The notes under the pieces: model-generated
What the model was told of the DNA's origin: nothing
The model's input: only the letters and a program-made list of their open reading frames with translations
The model's database searches: none
Position numbers and translations under genes: made by a program
Part shown: positions 8,993 through 18,458 of the stretch, piece after piece
How the letters are laid out: every line of letters starts with the position of its first letter
How positions within the stretch are numbered: the first letter of the stretch is position 1
Source: Acidobacteriales bacterium 59-55
GTDB taxonomy: Bacteria > Acidobacteriota > Terriglobia > Terriglobales > Acidobacteriaceae
Assembly: GCA_001897435.1 (NCBI GenBank)
Contig: MKSV01000003.1
Span: forward strand, 431,257 to 495,256
DNA: 64,000 nucleotides
Direction of reading: 5' to 3'

Positions 8993-11794
8993 ATGCAGTT
9001 CGGTAACTCCCCTGGATTTTTCAAGCTTGGATACGCGGTTTTGTTGTTGGTGCTCGGAGCGGGCCTGTCGCCGGCTCAGATTCCGCAGTTCGGGCAGGCG
9101 CTTGGAAATACCGCCGGGCAGCAGTCCTGCGACCCGTCCGATCCAACCTGCCAGGGTTCTCTCGATCAGGGAAACTATCAGAACAGCTTGCCGTACAACC
9201 AGCAGCAGTCGCCAACCAGATCCAACGGCATCGATCTGCCGGGACAGCAGGGCAGTCAAAACAACTCCCTCAACCCTCAGTCCAGTCAGGCGCGACAGCA
9301 ACTGAATGCGCTACAGAATCTGCCTCTCGATTCGCCGACCGCCTTCCAACTGGCGGTCGCCAACTCCACCGGCAAGATGCTGCCGATCTACGGAGTGAAT
9401 CTCTTTCGCAAGCTTCCGTCTACGTTCGCGCCCTTGAATATGGTTCCCGTGACCCCGGATTACGTGATCGGGCCGGGAGACGAGCTGCTCGTTCAGGCGT
9501 GGGGGCAGGTTACGCTGAACAGCCGCTACACTGTCGATCGATCGGGCAACATCTATATCCCTCAGGTCGGCTCGCTCCATGTCGCGGGTCTGACCTTCGC
9601 GCAGATCCAGGGCTACCTGAAGGCGCAGATGGGAAGGGTCTTTCGTAACTTCGATCTTAACGTAAACATGGGGAGTCTGCGCTCGATCCAGATCTTCGTT
9701 GTGGGGCAGGCCCGACGCCCGGGAAGTTACGTCATCAGTTCGCTGAGCACGCTGACCAATGCCTTATTCGCTACCGGCGGCCCTACCCCGCAGGGCAGCA
9801 TGAGGCATATTCAGTTGAAGCGCTCGGGCAAGGTCGTCGTCGATTTCGACCTCTACGATCTGCTCCAGCACGGCGACAAGTCGAAAGACGTTCAACTGCT
9901 GCCCGGCGATGTCATCTATATTCCTCCGGTGGGTCCGCAGGTCGCCGTAGCCGGCAGCGTCAACGTGCCCGCGATCTATGAGCTTAAATCGGCGGACACT
10001 TCGACCGTAGGCGATGTGCTGGGGCTCGCGGCAGGCTTGACGAACGTTGCCTCCGACGAAAAAGTCCGTATCGAGCGCGTGGACGACCACCGCATGCGCA
10101 GCATCAGCGAAGTCACCCTCGACACGCAGGGTCGCGCCACCGTGCTGCGCGATGGCGATCTGCTTGAAGTCGATGCCATCGTCAACCAGTACAGGAATGC
10201 GGTGACCCTGCGCGGTAACGTGGCAAATCCCGGACGCTATGTGTGGAAGCCCGGAATGCGGATTCGCGATCTTCTTCCGAACAAGGACGCTTTGATTACG
10301 CGGGACTACTGGCTGAAGCGCAGCCAGCTCGGCCAGCCGGGTCTCACCTACATCCCCACCTGCCCGCCGATGACGACCTATGGAATTCCGAGCCTGCGCT
10401 ATGGAATCCCGGTAGGCGAGGAGGGTGACAATCCCAATTGGAGATACTCTTCGACCAGAAATCCAAACCTGATCGGGCTGGCGTTCGGAAATGACGACCA
10501 GCGCTCTCCGAACAATCCCTATAACAACTCTAACTCCGATTCCGATTCCTACGACACGAGCGGCGAGCCGCAGCTGCCGCCTCCGACCGATGGAGGCCTG
10601 AACTGCATCAGGGTTCCCGAATATACGCCCGGCGTAAGGGAACTGAGCAATAACCGCAATCAGTCTTCGCAGGACACGACGGACTCAACCGGAAGAACAA
10701 CGGGGTCGTCGAACGGACTGCGGAACGGTACCGATGCGAACGGCCAGGAGAGCGCGGCGAGCGCAAGTGTCGGCCTGACAACCGGAAACTCGTCCGCAGG
10801 GCAGTTCCGTCCACGCAACAATGTAAAGCTCAGCGAGCCCGACATCGACTGGAGCTACGCGGTAATTGAGCGACAGAGTAAAGAAAATCTGACCACTTCA
10901 CTGCTGCCCTTCAACCTGGGAAAGGCTATCCTCGAAGGAGACGCCTCGCAGAACCTTGAGCTGATGCCGGGCGATGTCGTCACCATCTTCTCCAAGGCGG
11001 ATATTCGCGTTCCCCAAGCGCAGCAGACGAGATTTGTAAGACTGGAGGGTGAATTCGGTTCCTCCGGCATCTACAGCGTGCGTCCGGGCGAGACGCTGCG
11101 GCAACTGGTCAAGCGAGCCGGCGGCCTGACCTCCGAAGCCTACCTCTACGGGTCGGAATTTACCCGCGAATCCACGCGCCGGGTACAGCAGCAGCACCTC
11201 AACGCCTACGTCGACCAGATTGCTCTGCAGGCAAGCACCAACGCGACCAGCAACTTCGGCAGTGCAGTCAGCGCGCAGGACACCGCCGCCCTGGCCGCAG
11301 CGCAGCAACAGAACCAGAACATCGTCAATAGCCTGCGCCGGGCGCGTGCGACCGGGCGAATCGTGCTCAACCTGCAGCCCGACAGTCATGACGTCGCCGA
11401 TCTTCCCGACCTTCCGCTCGAAGACGGCGATCAATTTATCGTACCGCGCATTCCTTCGACCGTGAGCGTGGATGGCGCGGTTTACAACCAGAATTCCTTT
11501 GTCTACGATCCCCACAAACGCCTCGGAGATTACATTCGACAGGCAGGAGGAGCCAATCGCGATGCCGACAAGGGCCGAGGCTACGTCATTCGCGCCAGCG
11601 GAGCGGTTATCAGCAAACAATACAGCTCTGCCCTGCGCGGGCATAGTTTCGATTCCATTCGTCTCTATCCGGGAGATACGGTTGTGATCCCGTTGAACCT
11701 GGATAAGGGCAAGAAGCTGCGCCTGGTTGTCGATATAGCGCAGATCGTCGGCCAGTTCGGAATCGCAATCGCCGCCGCCAACGTAATCTTCTAG
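8993..11794 (+). CDS. Wza-like polysaccharide export protein with SLBB domains
   Basis: Predicted outer-membrane/periplasmic polysaccharide export channel. A signal peptide (about residues 1-28, SPAQ cleavage) leads into a poly-export domain starting DYVIGPGDELLVQAWG near 155, then several SLBB-type repeats (VVGQARRPGSY, VAGSVNVPAIY, LRGNVANPGRY, LEGEFGSSGIY, VDGAVYNQNSF). At 933 residues it is more than twice the length of E. coli Wza (379). No lipobox cysteine is present, so it is not a classical lipoprotein. Residues of roughly 500-620 are a low-complexity Asn/Ser/Asp/Thr insert. The wzz-like gene follows after 12 bases. Confidence 0.88.
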   Translation: MQFGNSPGFFKLGYAVLLLVLGAGLSPAQIPQFGQALGNTAGQQSCDPSDPTCQGSLDQGNYQNSLPYNQQQSPTRSNGIDLPGQQGSQNNSLNPQSSQARQQLNALQNLPLDSPTAFQLAVANSTGKMLPIYGVNLFRKLPSTFAPLNMVPVTPDYVIGPGDELLVQAWGQVTLNSRYTVDRSGNIYIPQVGSLHVAGLTFAQIQGYLKAQMGRVFRNFDLNVNMGSLRSIQIFVVGQARRPGSYVISSLSTLTNALFATGGPTPQGSMRHIQLKRSGKVVVDFDLYDLLQHGDKSKDVQLLPGDVIYIPPVGPQVAVAGSVNVPAIYELKSADTSTVGDVLGLAAGLTNVASDEKVRIERVDDHRMRSISEVTLDTQGRATVLRDGDLLEVDAIVNQYRNAVTLRGNVANPGRYVWKPGMRIRDLLPNKDALITRDYWLKRSQLGQPGLTYIPTCPPMTTYGIPSLRYGIPVGEEGDNPNWRYSSTRNPNLIGLAFGNDDQRSPNNPYNNSNSDSDSYDTSGEPQLPPPTDGGLNCIRVPEYTPGVRELSNNRNQSSQDTTDSTGRTTGSSNGLRNGTDANGQESAASASVGLTTGNSSAGQFRPRNNVKLSEPDIDWSYAVIERQSKENLTTSLLPFNLGKAILEGDASQNLELMPGDVVTIFSKADIRVPQAQQTRFVRLEGEFGSSGIYSVRPGETLRQLVKRAGGLTSEAYLYGSEFTRESTRRVQQQHLNAYVDQIALQASTNATSNFGSAVSAQDTAALAAAQQQNQNIVNSLRRARATGRIVLNLQPDSHDVADLPDLPLEDGDQFIVPRIPSTVSVDGAVYNQNSFVYDPHKRLGDYIRQAGGANRDADKGRGYVIRASGAVISKQYSSALRGHSFDSIRLYPGDTVVIPLNLDKGKKLRLVVDIAQIVGQFGIAIAAANVIF

Positions 11795-11806
11795 GAAAAG
11801 TAATTT

Positions 11807-13039
11807 ATGACTCAAGAGCCGTTGACAGCCCAGTCGGATGGGGGTCCCCCCACTGGATCGCCGAAAGATACAACCCCGGTTGCTTTGGGTACACTCGATG
11901 ACCTCGTAGACGTCACTGGGCTGTTATTACGGGAGAAGAAGGTAATACTGCGCTCCGTCGTAGCAGCCTTCGTATTAACTGCGATTATTGTCTTCTTGCT
12001 CATGAAGCCGATGTATACGGCCGAGGCTGTTTTTCTCCCCCCACAAACATCACCCGGCGGCAGCATGGCTCAGCTTGCAAGCCAGCTAAGCTCTCTTGGC
12101 GCGGTAGGGGCTTTGAGCGGTCTGAAGAATACAGGGGACATCTATGCGGGAATTCTGTCCAGTCGCACGATCGCTGATCATCTTATCCAACGGTTTCAGC
12201 TCCAGAAGGTCTATAGCATCAAAAAGCTAAGTGACACCGAGAAAAAACTAAAGCGCCGCACGAGCATTATCTCGAACAAAGACACGCTGATCACGATAAG
12301 GGTGGAAGATCATGACCCCAAGCGTGCAGCGGATATGGCTAATAGTTATCTTGATCAATTGCGCGAACAAAATGGTAGATTGGCCCTAACGGAGGCGGCG
12401 CAGAGAAGGCTTTTTTTTGGGCAACAGTTGGAACGTGAGAAGAATGCATTAGCGGATGCCGAAGTGGAATTGCGCAGGACACAAGAACAGACGGGAATGA
12501 TCGCTCCATACGGACAAGCTCAGGTAGAGATTCAAACAATCGCTCAACTCCGTGCAGAGATAGCGAGCAGCCAGGTTGAGTTAGCTGGGTTGAAGCAAAG
12601 TGCAACCGATCAAAACCCAGCGGTTGTGCGACTTCAGGCACAGATAGCCGGCTGGGAAGCACAGCTAAAAAAATTGCAGAGTGGCGTTGCCAGGCGTTCA
12701 CCTGGCGATATACAGTTGCCGACCACAAAGTTGCCCGAGTTTTCTCTTGAATATATCCGCAAGCAGAGGGAGGTCAAATATCACGAATTATTGTTTGAAT
12801 CTCTGGCCAAACAATACGAATCTGCCAGGCTCGAGGAATCACGCGATGCGCCTGTATTACAGGTAATCGATCGTGCTGTAGTTCCAGATAAGAAATCCGG
12901 GCCTCCACGCGCCCTTTTCCTTGCCGCTAGCTGCATCTTGGGAGCTATCTTTGGGATCACCTGGGTTATCTTGAAGGTCTTTTACCAAAAGGCCTGGGCC
13001 AGACTGAATCAAAACAATTCTGTTCAAATATCGCTGTAA
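11807..13039 (+). CDS. Wzz-type chain-length determinant / polysaccharide co-polymerase
   Basis: Inner-membrane protein that sets polysaccharide chain length with Wzy and contacts the export channel. Its 410 residues follow the Wzz layout: cytoplasmic N-terminus, first transmembrane helix at about 43-65, periplasmic part with a long coiled coil (about 190-300, ending in repeated Ala/Gln/Leu heptads), and a second helix at about 370-395. There is no C-terminal tyrosine-kinase domain, and none is encoded nearby. It sits 12 bases behind the Wza-like gene, so both are probably one transcript. Base composition becomes more AT-rich from this gene on. Confidence 0.88.
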   Translation: MTQEPLTAQSDGGPPTGSPKDTTPVALGTLDDLVDVTGLLLREKKVILRSVVAAFVLTAIIVFLLMKPMYTAEAVFLPPQTSPGGSMAQLASQLSSLGAVGALSGLKNTGDIYAGILSSRTIADHLIQRFQLQKVYSIKKLSDTEKKLKRRTSIISNKDTLITIRVEDHDPKRAADMANSYLDQLREQNGRLALTEAAQRRLFFGQQLEREKNALADAEVELRRTQEQTGMIAPYGQAQVEIQTIAQLRAEIASSQVELAGLKQSATDQNPAVVRLQAQIAGWEAQLKKLQSGVARRSPGDIQLPTTKLPEFSLEYIRKQREVKYHELLFESLAKQYESARLEESRDAPVLQVIDRAVVPDKKSGPPRALFLAASCILGAIFGITWVILKVFYQKAWARLNQNNSVQISL

Positions 13040-13059
13040 AATTTTCGCCCGATGCCCTC

Positions 13060-13195
13060 TAGTTGCTTTAAAGAGAACCTTACCGATGCATGACACCTCG
13101 TTGGCGAGCAGGATGTAGTCCATCAGGCAGTCAAGCTCAGCCTCCGTCATGTCTTTGACGGGGCCGATGGAGTCAGCGGCCTAGGAAAGCCGAAA
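13060..13195 (-). pseudogene. Possible gene relic between wzz and wzx
   Basis: The minus strand of this 190-base gap reads as a protein-like segment directly after a TAG stop: ADSIGPVKDMTEAELDCL followed by MDYILLANEVSCIGKV, then runs into wzz in antisense. The amphipathic helical pattern looks like a real protein fragment rather than a shadow frame, but the parent family was not recognised. No ribosome-binding site was seen. Confidence 0.25.
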
Positions 13196-13227
13196 AAGCA
13201 CAAGAACGAATCTTTCCAGGAGCGGCT

Positions 13228-14715
13228 TTGAAACGCTTAGGCTTCACCATAATCAAGAATGCGGTGGCCAATATTGTACGCGGCGGTGCTACTGCAATGG
13301 TGGCGCTCGCATTGCCACATTTTCTAACGCGCGAGCTCGATCATGACCATTTTGCGGCATGGATCCTCATGGTGCAAATTGCTGCATACGTCAACTATTT
13401 TGATTTTGGATTACAAACAGCAGTCGCGCGATACCTGGCACAAGCGATAGAACGACACGACGAGGAACAACTGCACCGACTGATTAGTACTGCAGTTGCC
13501 TTGCTGGCAGTCGCTGGCGTAATCGCATTCGCTGTTATCGGCGGTCTTATCCTTTCTCTTCCGCATCTCTTCCGCCAATTACCAGAGGCATTAACCGGAG
13601 AATTGCGGCTGGGCCTGCTAGTGATGACAGCTTCTGCCGGGCTGTCATTGCCGATGTCGACATTCACAGGAGTCCTAATCGGGTTGCATCGCAATGAATT
13701 TCCCGCGCTCGCTATCGGAGGATCCAGAATACTGGGGGCGATCGCGGTACTTATCTCTGTTCATTTCACTCAATCGCTTCTCTGGATCGCCATATGCATG
13801 GGAGGATTCAATCTATTCGGCGGGATTGTTCAATGGGCGATGGCTACACGCCTGCTGCCTCTGATGCGCATACGGAACCAATATCTGAGCCGTAGTATGG
13901 CAAAGACCTTGATTCGATACTGTTTCAGCCTGACAATCTATTCGCTTAGCATGCTTTTGATAAGTGGCGTAGATGTCATTATCGTAGGCTATTTCAAGTT
14001 TGGCGCGGTGGGCTACTACGCCATTGCCACCACGTTGGTTACCTTTATGGCAGGTTTAAGCAGTGCAGTTTTTGCTGCAATGATGACGCCTGTCGCAGTA
14101 CTGCAAACTCGTGGTGAACTGGGACGGATCCGCGATTTGGTCATCAGCACAACACGACTGAGCAGTTATGCGAGTTTGGCCATTACGATCCTCGCATTTG
14201 TTTACGGCCTTTGGGGACTCAAAATATGGGTAGGGCCAACCTATGCATTTCAGGCATTGCCAATTCTCGAGGTGCTTCTCATAGCGCAGGCGATTCGCTT
14301 AACCGGAAGCAGCTACTGCACTATGTTGATTGCGACTGGTCAGCAGAGATATGGCGTGATCGTTGCCTTGATCGAGGCAGGCTCCAATTTAATCTTTAGT
14401 GTTGCTGGAGCAATCTGGATGGGGCCGATTGGGGTAGCATGGGGTACGTTGATAGGAGCGCTGATCGCTATAATCTGCCTATTTCCGCTTAGTATACGCA
14501 GGGCGACAGAAGTTCCCATTAGGGGATGGATATTTTTGCGAGAGGGGATATTACTCCCACTGCTCGTGACAACACCGGTTCTCCTATATCTAGTATTTCT
14601 CGGATCCCAGAATCCAAAGGGGAAGAGCCTCGGGGTTCTTGCTCTCTCCGGCTCGATTAGCATACTTCTAGCAGGAGCTTATGAGAAACTAAGACCCGGA
14701 TCCTTACGGGTCTGA
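13228..14715 (+). CDS. Oligosaccharide flippase, Wzx-like
   Basis: Polytopic inner-membrane protein of the MATE/MOP superfamily, predicted to flip undecaprenyl-linked repeat units to the periplasm. The 495-residue chain shows about 12-14 hydrophobic helices spread over its length, with short charged loops. The start is a TTG preceded by CCAGGAGCGGC, which is a good ribosome-binding site; no ATG fits better. It lies between the Wzz-like gene and the acyltransferase/methyltransferase block, as expected for a Wzx/Wzy-dependent cluster. Substrate specificity cannot be inferred. Confidence 0.85.
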   Translation: MKRLGFTIIKNAVANIVRGGATAMVALALPHFLTRELDHDHFAAWILMVQIAAYVNYFDFGLQTAVARYLAQAIERHDEEQLHRLISTAVALLAVAGVIAFAVIGGLILSLPHLFRQLPEALTGELRLGLLVMTASAGLSLPMSTFTGVLIGLHRNEFPALAIGGSRILGAIAVLISVHFTQSLLWIAICMGGFNLFGGIVQWAMATRLLPLMRIRNQYLSRSMAKTLIRYCFSLTIYSLSMLLISGVDVIIVGYFKFGAVGYYAIATTLVTFMAGLSSAVFAAMMTPVAVLQTRGELGRIRDLVISTTRLSSYASLAITILAFVYGLWGLKIWVGPTYAFQALPILEVLLIAQAIRLTGSSYCTMLIATGQQRYGVIVALIEAGSNLIFSVAGAIWMGPIGVAWGTLIGALIAIICLFPLSIRRATEVPIRGWIFLREGILLPLLVTTPVLLYLVFLGSQNPKGKSLGVLALSGSISILLAGAYEKLRPGSLRV

Positions 14716-14868
14716 TCGCGCCAGATTCGGATTCGCCACTCCAGTGAAATAACGACAATAGCGCGAACTTTTATACTGTTTTCAGGGAGATGCGACGACG
14801 ATGTCAATTGAATTAACGAGTTCAACCCAAGGCAGCAGTACGAAGATGTGTTGTCATGCGTCAAGTTG

Positions 14869-15478
14869 TTATTGCAGATCGTCGGCTGAAAGCCGCACCC
14901 ACGCCTTCTGCTCATGCGAATAACACCGCACTAGCCGCGCGGGAGCACCGGCAAGCATCGAATAAGGAGGGGAATGATTTTATTACGACGGAATTCATCC
15001 CTACGACACAGTGTTCACCTAGCGTAACTCCCGGCATAATGGCTGATCGCAGCCCCAGAAAGCAATTCTTGCCAATTACGATCTTTCCCCCATCAACAAG
15101 CTGCTGCTTCATAATCAGCCCGGCATCAGGGTCCAGGCCATGAGTATTGTCATCAATAAAGACAAATTCACTCAACACGCAACTGTCCCCGATTGTGATG
15201 CCGTTAATGCACGCTAAATAAGCGTTGGGCCCAATATAAACATTCTGCCCAATCTTGATCTCTGGTTGATAGCACACACCCTCATATTCGACAATAGGAG
15301 CGATCAATGGATTTGATTCAATTATAGTATGGTCGCCAATTACAATATGTGAAGGCTCGCTTATCCTTTTGTGCGGCCGCCGGATTCGGACATCTTTTCC
15401 TGCCTTGATTCCCCGGGGAGGGAGGCTCAGAATGCGCCTTAGGGTCCGCCTTAGAGTCGACAAAAGATTTGCAGACAT
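14869..15478 (-). pseudogene. Frameshifted hexapeptide-repeat acyltransferase
   Basis: Left-handed beta-helix acyltransferase with repeats such as IKIGQNVYIGPNAYLACI and GKIVIGKNCFLGLRSAIM, probably acetylating a sugar of the polysaccharide. The uninterrupted frame (14912-15478, 188 residues) ends in a sequence unlike the family: KSFPSLFDACRCSRAAS. Shifting by one base at the run of four G (plus strand 14969-14972) gives KSFPPYSMLAGAPARLVR and continues to a TAA at 14869-14871, exactly the usual C-terminus. One extra C on the coding strand therefore truncates the trimer-forming tail. A sequencing error, a true pseudogene and phase variation are all possible. Confidence 0.82.
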
Positions 15479-15603
15479 ATTAAATAACTCTCCAACATAA
15501 GTCTGAGAAAAGCGGCCTAACCGATGATTTGTACCAGTAGCTCCTACCGGTTACAACTGGCCCAAAATCAACCCGGCAGACCATTTTAGAGATTCCCATA
15601 TTA

Positions 15604-16515
15604 TTACTTTCCTATAGGATCTTTTCGAGCGATTACTTCGATTGCATCGCCTCGGCGCATCAGATCAAGAGCCCTTGTTACAATATTCGTTCCGAACATC
15701 AATACCGGATTCTTGATAAGCCATCCTTCAGTAGATGTTCTTCCATTATTGCGATTGCAATAGATCTGAAAGCTCCCCAACAAGCTTGCATAATTCGAAT
15801 TGAAGTGAACTATATCGATGACAAAACCCGAGCGCCGCATAAGTGTGGAAATAGTAGAGACGCTAAAACTATAAGTATGGACCGGGACTCCCAAATACCA
15901 CCAGTATCTCCCAAAAATCTGATAAGGGATGCTATCTATATTTGGTATTCCAATGAATAATTTTCCTCCCGGTTTTAGAATGCGGTAGATTTCGTTCAGC
16001 ACTTCAACCGGGTTAGGCATATGTTCAAAAGAATGATTTGAACGCACATAGTCAAACGAGTTCGTAGCAAATTTTGCGTCAAGTAGGGTTCCATTAAAAA
16101 TATCGAGTCCGGATTGGCGCCCTTCTTGTGCTCCGAAGGTACTGGGCTCGACACCGCGCACACTCCATCCTTTCGCACGCATTTGCTGCAAATACTCACC
16201 GCTTCCGCAACCAATATCGAGGAATTCCCCGGGAGCTAAAAATCTAGGGTTGTGAGTTTCTATTCTGGTCCGAAGCATTTTTTTTGCAAAGCCCATCAAA
16301 CCAATGCGTCTTCTCATTGGTTGATAGGCATAATAATCTCTCGCATAAAAACTGCTTAGCTCGTCGGCGGTTGGCATGGGATCTAAATGCGCCAAGCCGC
16401 ACTCATTACACCGCACAACGTTGAACTCTCCTTGAATTCCGTAGTGGCGATCTCGCGTTTGGAAACAGAGCGGAGCATCGGAAGACTGGCAGACTATACA
16501 GGGGCGCGGCATCAT
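15604..16515 (-). CDS. Class I SAM-dependent methyltransferase with N-terminal zinc ribbon
   Basis: 303-residue methyltransferase, likely cytoplasmic and acting on a sugar or glycan of the cluster. Cysteine pairs CIVC (near residue 6) and CNEC (near 36) form a zinc ribbon like that of the C-methyltransferase/NDP-sugar methyltransferase groups. The SAM motif FLDIGCGSGEYLQQM is near 93-107 and the post-motif EIYRILKPGGKLFIGIPN near 175. It lies on the minus strand between two acyltransferase genes and may share their transcript. The substrate is unknown. Confidence 0.82.
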   Translation of the reverse strand: MMPRPCIVCQSSDAPLCFQTRDRHYGIQGEFNVVRCNECGLAHLDPMPTADELSSFYARDYYAYQPMRRRIGLMGFAKKMLRTRIETHNPRFLAPGEFLDIGCGSGEYLQQMRAKGWSVRGVEPSTFGAQEGRQSGLDIFNGTLLDAKFATNSFDYVRSNHSFEHMPNPVEVLNEIYRILKPGGKLFIGIPNIDSIPYQIFGRYWWYLGVPVHTYSFSVSTISTLMRRSGFVIDIVHFNSNYASLLGSFQIYCNRNNGRTSTEGWLIKNPVLMFGTNIVTRALDLMRRGDAIEVIARKDPIGK

Positions 16516-16573
16516 CAGAGATTATATATTAAGCAATTTCGTTACGATGGTAGCCAATGGAATTGATAACGAT

Positions 16574-17212
16574 CTACTGATGCGGATGCCATTGTCCCGT
16601 AGCGCTATCATAGTGACGCAATACCCTGGCAGGACTACCAGCAACGACCGAGTAGGCTGGAACATCCTTTGTAACGACCGAATAAGCACCAATGATGCAG
16701 TATTTCCCAATTCGGACATTAGGCATTACCAAAGCTCCAAAGCCAAGAAAGCACCCGTCTCCGATCTCGACAAAAGAATCTTCGTCGAGTATCCGGTCTC
16801 CGATCTTTACCGGGTCATCCACGTTGAAGTAGGGATGCGTTACATCCACCACAGCGCAATGTCCTGTAATAGAAACATCATTTCCAATACTGAGTCGTGA
16901 ATGGCAGATGAGGTGAACATTCTGCTCTATGTTTACGTTATTTCCAATGCTCAGATGAGGGGTTCTTTTTGCATTGCTGAAGATAGCTTCCATTCGAGAA
17001 CCTGCCCGAATGGAGACGTCGTCCCCTATGTATATGAACTTTGGGTTGCTGACCAGCAGCGGCTTAAATAGTTTGGAGCCCCGACCGAACTTTCCAAAGA
17101 TGCGGCGGTGGTACAGTATCCCTTTGAGTTGGCAGAGAATGCCTCGAAGTGTATTGATTTTTTCTGGGAATGATCTTTTGAGAAATCCTGCGATCCTGTC
17201 CTTTATTGACAT
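16574..17212 (-). CDS. Hexapeptide-repeat acyltransferase
   Basis: 212-residue O-acyltransferase of the left-handed beta-helix family (WbbJ/LacA type). Repeats start at about residue 55 (IYIGDDVSIRAGSRM, LSIGNDVSITGHCAVVDV) and the chain ends in the canonical VVTKDVPAYSVVAGSPARVLRHY, in contrast to the frameshifted paralogue at 15 kb. An insertion with TGHCAVVDVTHPYF carries the histidine typical of the active site. It is the first gene of a minus-strand group divergent from the epimerase gene. Probable role: acetylation of the exported polysaccharide. Confidence 0.88.
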   Translation of the reverse strand: MSIKDRIAGFLKRSFPEKINTLRGILCQLKGILYHRRIFGKFGRGSKLFKPLLVSNPKFIYIGDDVSIRAGSRMEAIFSNAKRTPHLSIGNNVNIEQNVHLICHSRLSIGNDVSITGHCAVVDVTHPYFNVDDPVKIGDRILDEDSFVEIGDGCFLGFGALVMPNVRIGKYCIIGAYSVVTKDVPAYSVVAGSPARVLRHYDSATGQWHPHQ

Positions 17213-17283
17213 GCGTGTACCTCGTCCCTAATCGTCCTCTCCTAAATGATAGACATTCACACGGAGTGCTGACGATGGAATCG

Positions 17284-17289
17284 TATAAT
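17284..17289 (+). promoter_or_regulatory. Candidate -10 element before the epimerase gene
   Basis: TATAAT lies 39 bases before the ATG of the epimerase gene, in the 115-base divergent gap. No good -35 hexamer is found 16-18 bases upstream, so the call is weak. Confidence 0.3.
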
Positions 17290-17327
17290 CGCGTTAGACA
17301 AATACTAGGGGGCGACAATTATTTCAC

Positions 17328-18458
17328 ATGAAAATCCTCATTACCGGCGGAGCTGGCTTTATCGGCACGCATCTTTCGCGACATCTTCTTTCCCTTGGCC
17401 ATCAGCTCACACTCCTTGATAATTTCCTCCCTCAGGTCCATGCAAATGCTGTGCTTGCTCCGGATATCGCTCCGCACGTAAATCTGGTGATTGGAGATGT
17501 AACCGATGAGAGTGTAATGAGATGGGCACTTAATGGTGTGCAATGCATTGTGCATTTGGCTGCCGAGACGGGCACTGGGCAGTCCATGTACGAGGTGGCG
17601 CGCTACGAGCACACCAATCTCTTTGGTACTGCTTTAATCTATGACCTGCTGGCCAAAATGCCCAGGCATGGTATCGAGCGAATTGTCGTTGCTTCCTCCC
17701 GGTCAATTTATGGAGAGGGCGCATATCGCTGCCTCAATGACGGGTTGGTTTACCCGAATTCTCGATCAGCAGCAGAGAAACAGGAAGGGTATTATGATCC
17801 CATCTGCCCTCAATGTGGGAAAGCCTGCGAGCCCGCACCGACGCCCGAAGCCGCTCCTTTACAGCCGATGTCCTTTTACGGATTAACAAAGCAAGTACAA
17901 GAGCAGACGGTCCTCTTGTTCGGCAATGTGTTGGGCATACCATCTTTTGCGCTGCGCTATCAAAATGTATATGGCCCTGGCCAGTCTCTGCAAAATCCCT
18001 ATACAGGGATTCTCGCGATTTTCTCCAATCTTGCGCGCGTCGCACACCCCATTTCCGTATTTGAAGATGGAGCCGAGAGCCGCGATTTCGTCTACGTGGA
18101 TGATGCAGTCCGCGCTACGGCCGCCTGCATCGTCAACAACATCTCTGGTTGTCACGCATTGAATGTAGGTTCCGGAGAGCGAACGAGCGTACTGCAGGTC
18201 GCTGAGGAGATCAATCTATTCTATGGCGGACACTCTTCTGTCAACATAACGGGAGCGTTTAGGGAAGGAGATATTCGCCATGGCGCGGCGGATCTAGCTC
18301 GTGCCCAATCATTATTGGGCTACATCCCGCAATGGACGTTCAAAGAAGGGATACGCCGCTTTATGGAATGGGCGGAAGGAAGTACACCATCTGTGAACGG
18401 ATACGAACGATCTTTGTTGGAGATGAAGCAGCGAGGGCTGTTACATGAACGGACATAA
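17328..18458 (+). CDS. NAD-dependent epimerase, dTDP-L-rhamnose 4-epimerase-like
   Basis: 376-residue extended SDR enzyme. GGAGFIGTH is at residues 7-15, SSRSIYGEG at about 125 and the catalytic YGLTK at about 183-187. A cysteine-containing insert, CPQCGKAC, near residue 165 followed by a Pro-rich stretch is typical of the WbiB/Tll-like branch that converts dTDP-L-rhamnose to dTDP-6-deoxy-L-talose. That subfamily call rests on remembered family features and is inference. It would use the product of the rml genes upstream. It overlaps the following glycosyltransferase gene by 14 bases. Confidence 0.78.
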   Translation: MKILITGGAGFIGTHLSRHLLSLGHQLTLLDNFLPQVHANAVLAPDIAPHVNLVIGDVTDESVMRWALNGVQCIVHLAAETGTGQSMYEVARYEHTNLFGTALIYDLLAKMPRHGIERIVVASSRSIYGEGAYRCLNDGLVYPNSRSAAEKQEGYYDPICPQCGKACEPAPTPEAAPLQPMSFYGLTKQVQEQTVLLFGNVLGIPSFALRYQNVYGPGQSLQNPYTGILAIFSNLARVAHPISVFEDGAESRDFVYVDDAVRATAACIVNNISGCHALNVGSGERTSVLQVAEEINLFYGGHSSVNITGAFREGDIRHGAADLARAQSLLGYIPQWTFKEGIRRFMEWAEGSTPSVNGYERSLLEMKQRGLLHERT

